The notes under the pieces were generated by a model, which ran no database searches, was not told the DNA's origin, and saw only the letters and a list, made by a program, of their open reading frames with translations. From Anisodus tanguticus (Eukaryota; Streptophyta; Magnoliopsida; Solanales; Solanaceae), in the NCBI GenBank assembly GCA_034509755.1, contig CM067546.1, positions 15,092,970-15,156,969 of the forward strand: a DNA stretch of 64,000 nt, given 5' to 3'. Numbering within the stretch: the first letter of the stretch is position 1; each line of letters begins with the position of its first letter. This document shows, piece by piece, positions 25,528 through 36,986 of this stretch. The position numbers were made by a program, and so were the translations under genes.

Positions 25528-26592
25528 ATGTTGATTGATGAGAATCGTGATTGAGTTAACGATAAGCTAGAGGTTTGGAAACATACCCTAGAGTATGAAG
25601 GGTTCAGGTTGAGCAGGACTAATACATAGTACTTGGAGTCTAAGTTCAGTGATGTAACTCACGAGACAGATGTGGAAGTGAGAATTGATACTCAAGTTAT
25701 CTTTAAGAGAGGAAGTTCAAGTATCTTGGGCTAATAATAAAAAAATGAGATGATTGGTAATGATGTGACACATCGTATTGGAGCGGGGTGGATGAATAGA
25801 GGCTCGCATCCCATGTACTGTGTGATAAAAATATGTCACCAAGACAAAGATAAGTTTTATAAAGTAGTTGTTAGACCAGCTATATTATATGGGGCTAAGT
25901 GTTAGCCGATTAAAAACTCCAACATTTAGAAGATGAAAGTAGAGGAAACGAGGATGCTAAGATATATGTGTGGTCATACGATGAGAGATAGGATTAGTAA
26001 CAAAGATATTCGGGATATGGTAGAAGTTGCCTATGTGGTGGACAAAATGAGAAAGCGAGACTGAGATGGTTTGAACATGTGAGGAGGGGAAGCACAGATG
26101 CCCCGGTGAGGACGTGTGAGAGGTTGGATATAATAGTCTGATAAGAGATAAAGGTAGGTCAAAAGAGTATTGGAAAAGATGATTAGATAAGACATGAAGT
26201 ACATGCAACTTAACGAGGACATGACCTTAGATAAGAGAATTAGAAAGTTGATGATTAGGTTAGAAGGTTAGTAGATAGTCGAGCATTGTCTAGTTTCCTT
26301 ACCAGTATCATTATTACTACCTCCGTACTATCTTATTCTTTGATTTTATTATTACCTATTATTTCTTTTACTTAAGTTATCGTATTACATGTTGTTGATA
26401 CTATTCTTTGCTCATTATTTTCAAAATGGCTTCTTTACTAATTCCTTTGGTTTCAAACCTACTTTGATATACTTTACTTGAGTTGATGATCTTTGGGAAA
26501 ATTCTCTATACCTTCACAAGGTATAAGGTCTATGTACATCATTCTCCCCAGACTTCAATTGTGAAATTACATAGTGTTTTTTTGTTGTTGTA
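25528..26592 (+). mobile_element. 5'-truncated RTE-type LINE, 3' end
   Basis: In plus frames the DNA encodes decayed pieces of the C-terminal end of a plant RTE-clade ORF: LIDENRD-stop-VNDKLEVW near 25533, VEVRIDTQVI-like near 25680, then FYKVVVRPAILYGAKC-stop-PIKNS near 25855 (Trp to TAG), KMKVEETRMLRYMCGHTMRD near 25930 and DIRDMVEVA near 26005. The tail ends in TTGTTGTTGTAA at 26592, as RTE elements of Solanaceae do. The reverse transcriptase core and endonuclease are missing. Stops and frameshifts make it a dead copy. Confidence 0.82.
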
Positions 26593-27991
26593 ATTAAATA
26601 GAAACCTCCTTATAATGGTACTTAGGTTTAGAGTTTTGCATATATAAAGTTAGAAATGCTTATTTTGAAAACTCTCTATCAACTTTGGATCTGTCACTGT
26701 CACTGTCACTGTATCAGTAAGTTACATGTATAAGATTTGATGTGTGTATTGAAGCACCAGACCTACCAAAATATATAGTGGTAGGGATGAAACGAATGAT
26801 TTGAAAATTTCCCATATCACTGTCCTTTAAGCGAACATACACTATAGTTAACACACGCCATGTTTAAATTTATGAAATTACTAATATAAACATGATTGAA
26901 CAAAATAAATATTTAAGGTATAGTAAATTCCTACATGAACTATCATGGCATTAAACATATGAGTCATACTATGAAACTCAAAAAGAGTAATAGACCGTAG
27001 ACTTAGAAACACAATAAAAGTAAAAAAGAACTAGTTTGAATTTATCCATGGTAGATCTATAGATTTAACAACTTGGATTCATAGATCTCAAATGCCAAGT
27101 ATTCTCATATGCTTGAGTAAGTCTTCCTTGTCCGTTTTGTTGATATGAGTAATTGAAAACTAATATCGATAATAAAACATAAATGGTATGAATACAAGAT
27201 GTTTTAAAGGGTACGTTATAAATTCACGTGAATTCAACAGATTTTGGTCAAATTTTATGTATATATTAAGAAATTTATTAAATATTTATAAAAATTCGAT
27301 AGTAGATGCGACCGATAGTTTATAAGATATTTGAATAGTTATAATCGAAAAATGTTGATGTCAATGCAACTTAGAAGACACTAAAGTTTACTACTCTTTC
27401 AGTTAATTCAAAATTTAAAATTTTTGAGTTTCACAATAACCTCAAATTAATATTAGTATAATCACGAACAGTTTCAATATATCTATTCTCTTACTTTCAA
27501 ACACGGGCTTAATATTTTTTTCTCCCCATCTTATTCTTCAATTTTCATTCAAGGGTATTTACGTGGGATGTATATGTACAGACTCAAGGGCCAAGTAAAC
27601 TTGACAAGAAAAAAAATCTTATTAGAATCAGATGATAATCTTGTAGAGTTTTATGAGAAATCCTCTTTTAAAATGTCGGCAGCTTGAAAATTATTTACAA
27701 CTCTTTTGATGCATCGAGTTTTTAAGGATTTTGAGGACTAAAGGTTCTTATAATTGAATTGTTGGTTAATATGCATATTTTCTTTAGATCACAACTTAAT
27801 TATTCCTTCTGATGCTAGATAAATATATTTTTATTCAAAAACACTTGTCTTTTATCAATATTATTACATCAACTGCATCTATATAATAATTTTTTCTTTT
27901 ATGCAAGTTTTCAATATGATTGACATGGTATTATTATGCAACACATGTTTATAGAAACTAGTACATACATATATAATAATAAAAAAAATCT
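26593..27991. other. AT-rich stretch, nothing recognised
   Basis: About 1.4 kb of AT-rich sequence with no open frame of note and no LTR or TIR I can pair. A short (CTGTCA)n run lies at 26695-26713. It is probably old, unalignable transposon or intergenic DNA. Confidence 0.5.
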
Positions 27992-28003
27992 CAATCACCA
28001 TGA

Positions 28004-28136
28004 AGTTGGCTCACACGGTGTTAGCCCCTCGTCGTTCACTATGTGGTGAGGTATTGAATCTCACCTCTGTAATATTTCCGTTTCCTTTTCCTTTCCTCTC
28101 CCTAAAATAGTAATAAATTCAAAAAATAATAATTCA
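28004..28136 (+). mobile_element. Possible tRNA-derived SINE
   Basis: CAATCACCATGAAG at 27992 recurs as CAATCACCATAAGG at 28138, bracketing about 130 bp. Inside, TGGCTCACACGG resembles a pol III A box and GGTATTGAATCTC, about 45 bases later, resembles a B box (GGTTCGAATCC). The stretch then becomes T/C-rich. I do not recognise the family. The call rests on the flanking repeats and the two weak boxes. Confidence 0.35.
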
Positions 28137-28239
28137 CAATCACCATAAGGTGTCGTATAAGGTTGGACACGTGCATTGAAATATTCAACTCATATCGTGA
28201 ATAATATATCATGTAATAGGGATGATTCAGATCCTTTCA

Positions 28240-29000
28240 CTTTTATTAGCTATTTTATATCCAAACCTTGAGAATATCTGCTCAAAGCAAATTCTGTTAT
28301 AAAATAATAAAATTAAAAGAGTATAGTAGAGAAAAATAGAGAGAAAAGAGGAGAATTATTATTTCTCTTTTTGGGGTGAGTCTACAATCAAGGAGAACTC
28401 CTTTGTTTATAGGAAAAATAAGTTGGTCTCAAAGTTACTAATCCTAACTTTTCTCTTAAAGATAGACATTCATAATAAATAAATAATATTTATATCACTC
28501 CCTCTTGAATGTCTATTTGATATATAAGGTGGCTCGTTCAAAACCTACCTAGAAAAAAATTAGTGGAAAATTTTAGTGAAGAAAAAAAGGTACGCATTTC
28601 TAATAATACGCATTTTGGCTACCTCATTAAAACCCTTGCCAGGAAAACTCAATTGGAACAAAACTTTGGTTAAGGAAAAAGAGTACAACGCATATTTTAT
28701 TTCCCATGATGAAAATATCACTTGATATCTTGAAGATGATGCACTCCAATCTTGTATATCGACTTATCATATGTTGAGGTTGGTTGTGTCTTTGTGATCA
28801 GATCATTTGACGAACTGATTGATCATCTGTATTTTCATTCTTCTAATAAAGTTGCACCGTTGTCATATAATATCATTGGTATCATAGTCAAGTATATTTC
28901 TGGCTTGCTTTATAAACTGATATTATCTTTACATGATTTGACTGTCATGTAGAACAACATAGTATGATAGTAACCCTACATGTGAATAGATAACATGGAT
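28240..29000 (-). repeat. Minus-strand copia LTR-like stretch
   Basis: It contains ACCTCATTAAAACCCTTGCC followed by AGGAAAACTC and AAAACTTTGGTTAAGGAAAA, a block I associate with LTRs of copia elements common in Solanaceae, read here in the reverse direction. It lies at the 3' side of the minus-strand copia pol fragment that follows, as a 3' LTR would. Exact ends could not be fixed. Confidence 0.5.
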
Positions 29001-29156
29001 GGATCGAACATTTATGTTGATCATATGAATGTCCTGTATTTACATAACTAACAAAAATTTTGAAAATATTTGTTAGGAAACATATTCATATCAAAGATTG
29101 CAATTGATCTTGTTTCAATATCTCCATGTCGGAGTAAAATTATATCAGGCTCATAG

Positions 29157-29870
29157 TTATAGCAAGATATATAAATGCATCAATTGAATAAAGATATGGT
29201 ACGTCAGGACCAAAGAATTCTGCAAGTTTCTCATTTCAACTTCTATCAACAAATAATCTATTACTTCTAAAAATTCTTCAAGAGTTCTAATAATATTCAA
29301 GTCATCAACTTGCATAAAAATATGATAGATTCTGATTTCCATAAAGGTGTAAGGGTAAATAGAATCATTTATACCTTTAGTCAATAAATATACATTAAGG
29401 TGATTAAATTACAATTACCTTGTTTGATTTAATCCATATAAGAATTATGAACAAATATTTAGAACTTATGTATGCTTCAGGTATTTGAAATTCATCAAAA
29501 AAATTCATATGAATTTTGTCAAGTGAGTCAGTTATATAGGTTGTGATATTTTTTTGTGGTGTTTGAACTGTAGGTACAATAATCTTTACGCTTACCCGAT
29601 TCATTATACTACTTGATCAATTATTTCTACGTCAGCATGCTTTAATAGACATAGAATTCGGATCATCACAATCTTTTACAATATTGTGCGCTATATTATA
29701 TAAAAATGTATCATCGACGATATATCATTTGTATCAGTTTGCAACAGGGCATAACTTATTGAGATCTTCTCATCATTATTTTCAAGTACCTGAACCTCTT
29801 CGTAAGGTTTTCATGAAATGTTATGTCGGGGGCTCTTCAAAAACACATTGCCTCCTTTATGACCATTTTG
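29157..29870 (-). pseudogene. Copia RT fragment, internally deleted
   Basis: Reading right to left on the minus strand: EISISYALLQTDTNDI near 29,760, CDDPNSMSIKAC near 29,665, VQTPQKNI near 29,560, then ITDSLDKIHMNFFDEFQIPE at 29,540-29,480 and FLYGLNQTR near 29,435. VDDLNIIRTLEEFLEVIDYL follows inside a 75-codon frame (29384-29157). These match successive blocks of a Ty1/copia reverse transcriptase, including a QVDD form of the catalytic YVDD. The stretch between VQTP and the SLDK block is missing, so about a third of RT is deleted. Several stops and a frame change are present. Confidence 0.8.
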
Positions 29871-29950
29871 ATCATTTGCTCCTCTTCTTTTTTAAAGAAT
29901 TATTGCATTTGGAATCGATTGATGTACCATGCTTCATGCATGTAGTAGAC

Positions 29951-31340
29951 TATCACGACCCAAATCACAGGCGTCGTGGTGACACCTACACAATCCCTCC
30001 CCTCCGATAGTCTAACCAATCCCAATACAACTTTAAGAAGGTTACGAAAATACGAAAGAGAATAAAATATATCAATTTTCAATAAAACATCTTTGATAAC
30101 TGATCCTTACAACAACCTTCTTTCCAAAAACCCGACTTATACAAAGACTCTAAGATACAATGAATGAATGAGAATAAAAGAATATTGCTTCGAATGAAGA
30201 AGGAAATCTATATGAGATGGAAACTAAGGCCACCAGAATGAGTGCCTGTCTCAACTCATCGTGCTCCAAACTGCACCTTGAATAGACTGAGTACCTGCAT
30301 CCACGTAAAAGATGCAACAAGCATAGCATGAGTGCACAACATACCCCCATAGACATCATAGGCCGACAACGACGGAAGATACGCAAAGAGAGATAAATAT
30401 CAAGTTGACACTACATAATCCTACAATATCAGTTCAATAAGCCAAATATGTCACATGATTCACGTATAGTTCATAAGACCACCAAGTCACCTTGTCCATA
30501 AGAAGATTCACTAATCATGTAAAACTCACAAATCACATAAGACTGACCAATCATATAAATACCCCACTCACACATAAGTTTGTGGAACTCACTTAAATCA
30601 CATAGAACTTCATCAATCACGAAAACATCTAATTCACACAAAGGTTCATTAATCCTAGATATCAAGTTTGACCTCATACCCTGGTTAGGAAACACATTTG
30701 TTAAGTTGACACTCAAGTCATTAACTATTACCTTAATCATTCTACAATATACCCCAAAATTGAAGATGCTTCGTTAACACTTGTTATTTCCAGCCCCTGC
30801 CTTTAAGTTTAACTACATACGAATATATGCTAAACACTTATTAGTTCGTTAACTCTCTCCAATCGTCCCAATGAAGTACCAATTCTTACCTTTATTTATC
30901 AAGACAAAGTTCCTCACACATAAGACATACAGGAGCACACGATAACAACTCCACAACCATACCAACAATTCCTAATCAGACCCATTACCAAGTGAATTAC
31001 TCAATCATAAAGACATATCTATGTACTTAGTACCTCTAAAGTATGATCAAACATCACAGATTACAAACAACAATTTGACAACAATTTCTTAGACTCATAA
31101 ATTATAAACATAGGACCAACATACACCAGAACAAGTCAACATAACAAACCAACTCAATTCATTGAGAACACTCCAAAATTTATTCCATCACAACACTCAA
31201 TCAAATCATCAAGTACCAATCCAACACCTAATTCACCAACAGATAAGCAACACAAGGATGTATGTATGATATGAATGCAATGCATATGCCCGATACCTTT
31301 ATCCTCCTTTATACATGCATTCAAATTTTTCCCAAACAAG
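29951..31340 (-). repeat. Minus-strand gypsy LTR, truncated
   Basis: On the minus strand the piece ends GGTCGTGATA (29951), the decayed form of the TGTCACGACC terminus of Tekay-type LTRs, after a GTGTCACCACGACGCCTGTG block typical of these LTR ends. The content up to about 31,340 (sparse frames, ATGCAATGCATATG motifs near 31,275) fits one LTR. Its start is lost where copia sequence takes over. No internal region is attached. Confidence 0.55.
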
Positions 31341-31796
31341 TGAAGCTCGCACGCCCACCCAAGTTCTCGGTAGGAACCCCTCGCGATTCCGCAGCCACCT
31401 CTCGGCAAATTGAGGTTCACCCAACCAGTACTGTCACCCCTGCCCTTCCTCCTCTTCCCAGCAGTCCCGCGGCAAACCCCCATCCCATCCCACGTCCCGA
31501 GACACACTATCACACCATGGAAACTCGTGTCATGCACAAAATTCATAAACCTAAACGGTTGTTTAACCTTTCCATTTCAGTTGTCCCTTCCCCTGTCCCT
31601 CGTAACCTGAAGGATGCCTTGTCCAACCCTAATTGGAAAGATGCGATGATTGATGAATATAATGCTCTTATTCATAATACGATGTGGGACCTAGTACCCC
31701 GTTCACCTGATGCTAACATTATTCATTCTATGTGAATTTTAGACATAAAAAAAATCTGATGGTTCTTTTGAGAGGTACAAGTCTCCTCTTGTAGGT
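31341..31796 (+). pseudogene. Copia integrase-RT junction fragment
   Basis: A plus-strand frame (31262-31735) carries a Pro/Ser-rich linker, then METRVMHKIHKPKRLFNL, NPNWKDAMIDEYNALI and WDLVPRSPDANIIHSM. These are the blocks that open the copia reverse transcriptase. The match continues after a frame change as SDGSFERYKS to about 31,790 and then stops abruptly where hAT sequence begins. It resembles the RT of the two copia elements at 35,555-46,210 but is a separate scrap. Confidence 0.8.
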
Positions 31797-34387
31797 GATA
31801 GTACGTCTGAATATGTGGGAGTAGATCACACACCCACTAGTGTACCTCAACCTCAGATTGAGTCTCAAACTGAAACTGGAATGCCTCGTATTCCCCTAGT
31901 ATGAGTCGAGGCCCTACACAATGAAAATTAAAATCACATGCATGAGATTTTTTTGATAGGGACCAAGAGAATCAACTAGCTAGATGTAAAATTTGTAAAA
32001 ATGTTTATAAATTTAAAACAGGAAAATGTTAAGGTGGGACTGGAGGTTTATTGAGACATGTACAAGGCGAGCATACAACTATGTGGAATCAATACCAGGC
32101 TAAAAAATCGGGTGTGTCAATTCCATCTAAGTCGAGACAAGGTTCACATAGTGTTCCCGACCAAGTACATGGTCAAATTAACCAAACCACGAGGGAGATT
32201 TTTGATCCTAATTATGATAAAAACAAAGATAGGGAAAATATGGCAAAATTAGTTGCGGTGGAAGGTTTGCCTTTTTCATTTCTTCCTCTCGTGATTTTAT
32301 TCATTACATTAGAGAAACATATAATCCTGTTTTTAATGATTTTCCTTGATCAACTATTAGAATGGATGTTTTAAAATTTGCAAGTGAATATCAACAATAT
32401 TTACGTTATGCATTATATCATTTTAATGGAAAAGTGGTTATCACTTCTAACATAGGCCGTAGTACTAACGATAATGATTATTTAACGGTAACATGTCATT
32501 GGATAGATCAAAATTGGTCTATGCAAAAACGTATTTTAGCATATAGATATATTGATGATAGGCACACTGGAAGTTTTATTGCACAAAATATTAATGAAAT
32601 TTGTGATTATTATAGAATAAATGATAAAATTATGACTATTACATTAGATAATGCTACTTCTAATGATTATGCTATAAGACTTTTAAAAGTTTGATTAACT
32701 CCATATTTTTCTAATCATTTTCATATAAGATGTGTGTGTCATATTTATAACTTAGTTGTAAATGATGGCCTAAAACTTTTTGAAAACATTCTTGATAAAA
32801 TATAATTTGCTATAATTTTTTTTTTAAAGGTAAAAAATACAAAGACGCAAAGAATATAAAAAAAAATTGTCATGATTGTGGATTACCTTATAGAAAATTT
32901 CAGAAGAAGTTTCGACTAGGTGGAATTCTCTGTATGATCAATTACTTGTTGCTTACAATTATAGACAACCTATAACTTTATTATTTAACGCCTATAATAA
33001 AAATTCAAATGATATGCTTGTAGATAATGATTGGAAAATGTTTTTAGAACTTAATGGATTTCTAGAGAATTTTTTCAAGCTACTAAAGAATTTTCCGGTA
33101 TTTATTATCCTACTATTTCAAATATGTTTTATATAGCTCTAATATTTTTGTTACTTAATTAATATATGAAAAAAACCAACTTATAAGGCATCTATTGAAA
33201 AATATTTAAAATTTAAAAAATACTTTTTTTTCATATTCCCACTATTTATATTATTGGTGTGGTATTAAATCCGACTATTAAAGTAGACGGTTGTAAAACA
33301 CTAATAGAAGCGATTTATGATTGTATAGAAGTACTTCAAACAAACTCAATTGAAGAACCAACTCAAAAGCAACTAAAGAAGAAGTTACGTCTAGCATACA
33401 CACTGAATGCAAACAAGTATATATGTATTACCAACAACAAAGTGCAAATAATCAATCGACTTATGTAACATCTTCTACTACTTCGTTGCAACCTTATAAA
33501 AAACATGTGGTTTCTACTACTAGTATTCAAGGCCATAGAAATAAAATGTTTAGTGGTTCAACTACTTCACAAGTTAGCGAATTTGATGTTTATGTTTTGC
33601 AGGGTGTTGTATCGTATGAATTAATTATCAATGATGAAGGACATGAAGACTTGCTGAAATATTGGAGGCAGAATGAGAAGACATTTCCGACACTAGCAAA
33701 GATGGACCGAGATGTGTGGAACATTCAAATGTCATCAACAGCGTCTGAAAACGTTTTTTCTACTGGAAGATTTCAAATAGGAGAGTACATACATTCATTG
33801 GTGGGAGACACATTGGAGATTGCAGTTCTTTTTAGAGATTGGATTCGAGCGGAGAATAGAAGGTGCGGTCAACCGGAGATCAACGAAGAAGAAGACTACA
33901 ACTACATCGAAATCTTGTCCGAGGGAACATGAAGCGACGTCGAACAATTTTATCAACAAATTCCAATTCCAACCGAAGATTCTCAAGACATTGTGAGGAA
34001 ATTCGAAAAAGTATGGTTAACTATGTAATTTTTTTAATTGTAATTTTACTATGTGATTTGCAACTTTTGAAATTGTATTACAAAAAAATCATTTCTATTA
34101 AATAATATAAGATGCACAAACACAACCTTGAGATGTTTTTATTACACTATCTTGTTCAATTATTGAAGTGTTTATATATATATTTTTTTTAAAATCAAGT
34201 GCCAATAATAAAAATAAAATTCCCAACCCCGCCCCGCCCCAACCCAACCCGACCTTGTTTCCGGCGGGATGTGGGACGGGACGGGAAATCCACCTGTTCC
34301 ACTAAGCCCAGCCCGCCAGTCCCGTCGGAGAACCAATCGTAACCCCTCCCCAAATACCGCCGGGACCCGCCCCGTTGGACAACCCTA
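31797..34387 (+). mobile_element. Decayed hAT transposon, 5' end missing
   Basis: The stretch holds the relics of a hAT transposase gene and then a 3' subterminal region very rich in CCCGCCCCG motifs (34,220-34,375). It ends in CCCCGTTGGACAACCCTA at 34387, resembling the CCCGTTTGCCACCCCTA termini of plant hAT elements. A matching left terminus was not found; copia sequence abuts directly at 31797, so the left end is lost. Confidence 0.75.
31945..33932 (+). pseudogene. hAT transposase pseudogene
   Basis: Domains appear in the correct order. Near 31,980-32,090 there is a BED zinc finger, CKICKNVYKF...GGTGGLLRHVQGEH, with one in-frame TAA. At 32,219-32,700 the RNase H-like core includes NMAKLVAVEGLPFSF, YLTVTCHWIDQNW, HTGSFIAQNI and TLDNATSND, the last holding a likely catalytic Asp. 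A TGA follows at 32692. Next come HIRCVCHIYNLVVNDGL (the CxxH motif) at about 32,725-32,775 and the hATC dimerisation domain in the frame 33423-33932, with FPTLAKMDRDVWNIQMSSTA and SENVFST. The Trp of the usual TSDxW motif reads Gly (TSNIGRS). Frameshifts and stops show it is inactive. Confidence 0.85.
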
Positions 34388-35072
34388 TATTAAGGTAGTC
34401 TACTCCTATTACAATAATATCACCAACCTTTTAATATTTATAGTATCAATTGTACTAATATAAACTCTTGATACATATATCACAAACTTGAATTACATTA
34501 CAATTAAAACATACAACCAATGTAATGAACATACGAAACGCTAATAAATGACATTATCAACACCCTATCCAGATTTCTCTACTTAAGCACACAAGATTCA
34601 CGAAAACTCAAACATAAAGAGGAATTACAAGTTTATAAGTAACAATCTTGATTAATAGGCACAGCAACTTGATATCCCATTAGCAGAAATGGAAGTTCAC
34701 ATCTGTACCTGTCAAGAGTTAAAAAGGCTAAGGATTCGCATAATAAGGGACATCGTGTGTCTTCTTAGCAAATTGACAGAATACTTATAAAAAAATCACA
34801 TATTTGTGTTTACACCAAACTAATGATAACAAAACATGCATCTTCTACAATTTTATCATTTAACCTCGTTAATTATTGTGTTTTCACTTTGGTGTATTAC
34901 TTAACCATGGTTAAAGTAGTGATTCGATATAAACAGCTAGCATAAGTTGTAGGATATTGGGTCGTGAGTTGTTCCATATGGATTGATCCGATCCGTTGGA
35001 AGGGACAAGAATATTAGGTTAAAGAAAAATAACTTCCTGCAGAGAAGTTAAGTGCCCTATACAATTATTTAA
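34388..35072. other. Spacer, nothing recognised
   Basis: About 690 bp of AT-rich sequence between the hAT end and a MITE. No open frame, terminal repeat or family motif was found. Confidence 0.5.
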
Positions 35073-35321
35073 TACTCCTTCCGAATAAAAAGAGTGTTCA
35101 CTTAGTCATTTATACATTCCTTAAGAAAAATACTAATTCCTAGAAAAAAATAGGTAATTTAACTAAATTGCTCCTAATTAAATATGTATTGAAATTTGAT
35201 CACATAACATTTAATAAGGGACAATCTAGAATTTTTTTTTAATTATTTCTTGATTTGATAAGTGAATACACATTTTTACTCAAACAATGTTAAGTGGACA
35301 CTCTTTTTTATCCGGAGAATA
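35073..35321. mobile_element. Stowaway-like MITE (249 bp)
   Basis: The left end reads TACTCCTTCCGAATAAAAAG followed by AGTGTTCACTTA. The right end, reversed, reads TATTCTCCGGATAAAAAAGA followed by GTGTCCACTTA. These terminal inverted repeats, about 30 bp with TA at the borders, are the form of Tc1/mariner-derived Stowaway MITEs. There is no coding capacity. Confidence 0.78.
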
Positions 35322-35554
35322 ATGGGCAAAATCAGTTTTTCTATTAACCCGTTCCTTCCTCTCTTTTTCTTCGGTAGAAAAGTAACTCCCTCTCTCTTGC
35401 ACTTTATGAAGTAGAACTCTTTTCTTGTTCTTCCAACAATACACACAAAAGATGACATTTAGTTCGTGGGTTAAATTTCGGTTCCTAGTGAATTAAAGTT
35501 CGATTTGAGGTAATCTTTTAGTGGTTAGTTCACCGATCTTCGATGCATTGTAGA

Positions 35555-35721
35555 TATTAACGTATATTCACCAAATATACTCCCTATATTTTGTAATATT
35601 TAGTGTTGTATAATTATGGTAGATATAAGATCCTTATTGTATTAGGATTTCACATTGTACACACTATATATATTTGTATTAATGAGAAAGACTCCCGAAT
35701 AGAGATTAATACATTCTTACA
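35555..35721 (+). repeat. 5' LTR of copia 1 (167 bp)
   Basis: It starts TATTAACGTATATT and ends TTCTTACA, followed directly by TGGTATCAAGAGTC (35722-35735), a PBS of the initiator Met-tRNA type with one extra A. It matches the LTR-like blocks at 40271, 40954 and 46046. Confidence 0.82.
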
Positions 35722-35877
35722 TGGTATCAAGAGTCTAACCCTAAAAATACCTAAATCCTATTTTCTTTCTCAGCCGCCGCCGCCACCCCCCCCCCCCATC
35801 TCGCAAGAGCCGACAGCTGACACAACCTCTTCTTTCTCGGATTTCAATTTTTTTCTCATCTATTTTATGTGGCTACC

Positions 35878-36665
35878 ATGTCTACTCCCACCTCTCCCAA
35901 AGCTTATGCATCCTCCACAAACATCGTCGATAACAACCCTCCATCCTCCACATCCTCCTTCCATTCTGTTTTCACCGTAACATATATCAAAATTTTCATC
36001 CCTTTAATTCTTGATCAGGAAGACGTTCAATATTCTTCGTGGGTTGAACTCTTTAACATCCACGCTTGTGCATACAACGTGCTTGACCATATCGATGACT
36101 CTATCCCTCGCTTTCTAAACGTTGCACACTCAACATGGTGTCATCTTGACGCTATCGTCAAACAGTGGATATATGGCACCATATCTAAAGACTTGCTTCA
36201 TACAATTATGAAAATAGGTGCATCGGCTCGTGAGTTATGGGTTCTATTAGAAGAAATTTTTCAGGACAACAAAAATACTCGATCAGTGTATTTGGAGGAA
36301 CAATTCAACAATACACGTCTGTTTTCCAATATGTCCGACTACTAAAACAATTGAACCTACTTGCAAACCAATTATCCAACGTGGGGACACCCGTTTTCGA
36401 AACTAAGATGGTCCTACAACTTGTTGCGGGCTTACCGAAAAGTGAATATGATACGCTCGCGGCTATGATTCAACAAGCCGACCCACTACCGAGTTTCAAC
36501 AAGGCGCACTCACAATTGATTTTAGAGGAAACCAGACGCGCCAAACAGGATGAACACAATCATAAAGCATTAGCGGTTCAAAATACAGTGCCAAACACCT
36601 CCCCCACCACCGGACAACCAGCCGCGAGACAGTCACAATGGAATAGGCGGTCATGGCAAAGGTAA
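35878..36665 (+). pseudogene. gag of copia 1
   Basis: The ATG at 35878 (MSTPTSPK) corresponds to the start in copia 2. The capsid-like UBN2/Retrotran_gag region follows: SWVELFNIHACAYNVLDHI, VKQWIYGTISKDLLHTI, ARELWVLLEEIFQDNK and SVYLEEQFNN. Near 36,335 a one-base loss shifts the frame; the rest (KQLNLLANQLSNVGTP, QLVAGLPKSEYDTL) continues in another frame. The last part is Gln/Thr/Pro-rich and no CCHC knuckle is evident. Gag would form the cytoplasmic particle that packages element RNA. Confidence 0.82.
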
Positions 36666-36986
36666 CGGAAAAGGGGGTAAGGGCCGTGGCCGAGGTGGCA
36701 AGGCCCAACAGCAAGCCAATGGTCTCGGACAATGGCCCGCCACTGGCTAGTGGCCCAATTCCCTCAGCTGGGCCGCATACCCACTCCAACATCCACAAGC
36801 CCAGCAACAATTCCAATAGTTAGGTCTTTTGGGCCTCGGTTCAGGACCAAGACCTCGCCAATACCCAGCTTCAGCAACAGGCCATCAGACCCATGTCACT
36901 ATACCGGTCCAGCATCCATTTCCAGTGGGCCCTACCCCCACTTATTTGGGCAAGGCCTTCATCTCTTTAAATATGCATCAGCCCGA

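Noticed and set aside
29684..30010. 108-codon plus-strand frame
   Set aside because: It lies antisense to copia pol relics and runs into a gypsy LTR end; no family resemblance.
31154..31546. 130-codon minus-strand frame
   Set aside because: It is the shadow of the plus-strand copia linker and crosses the LTR-copia joint.
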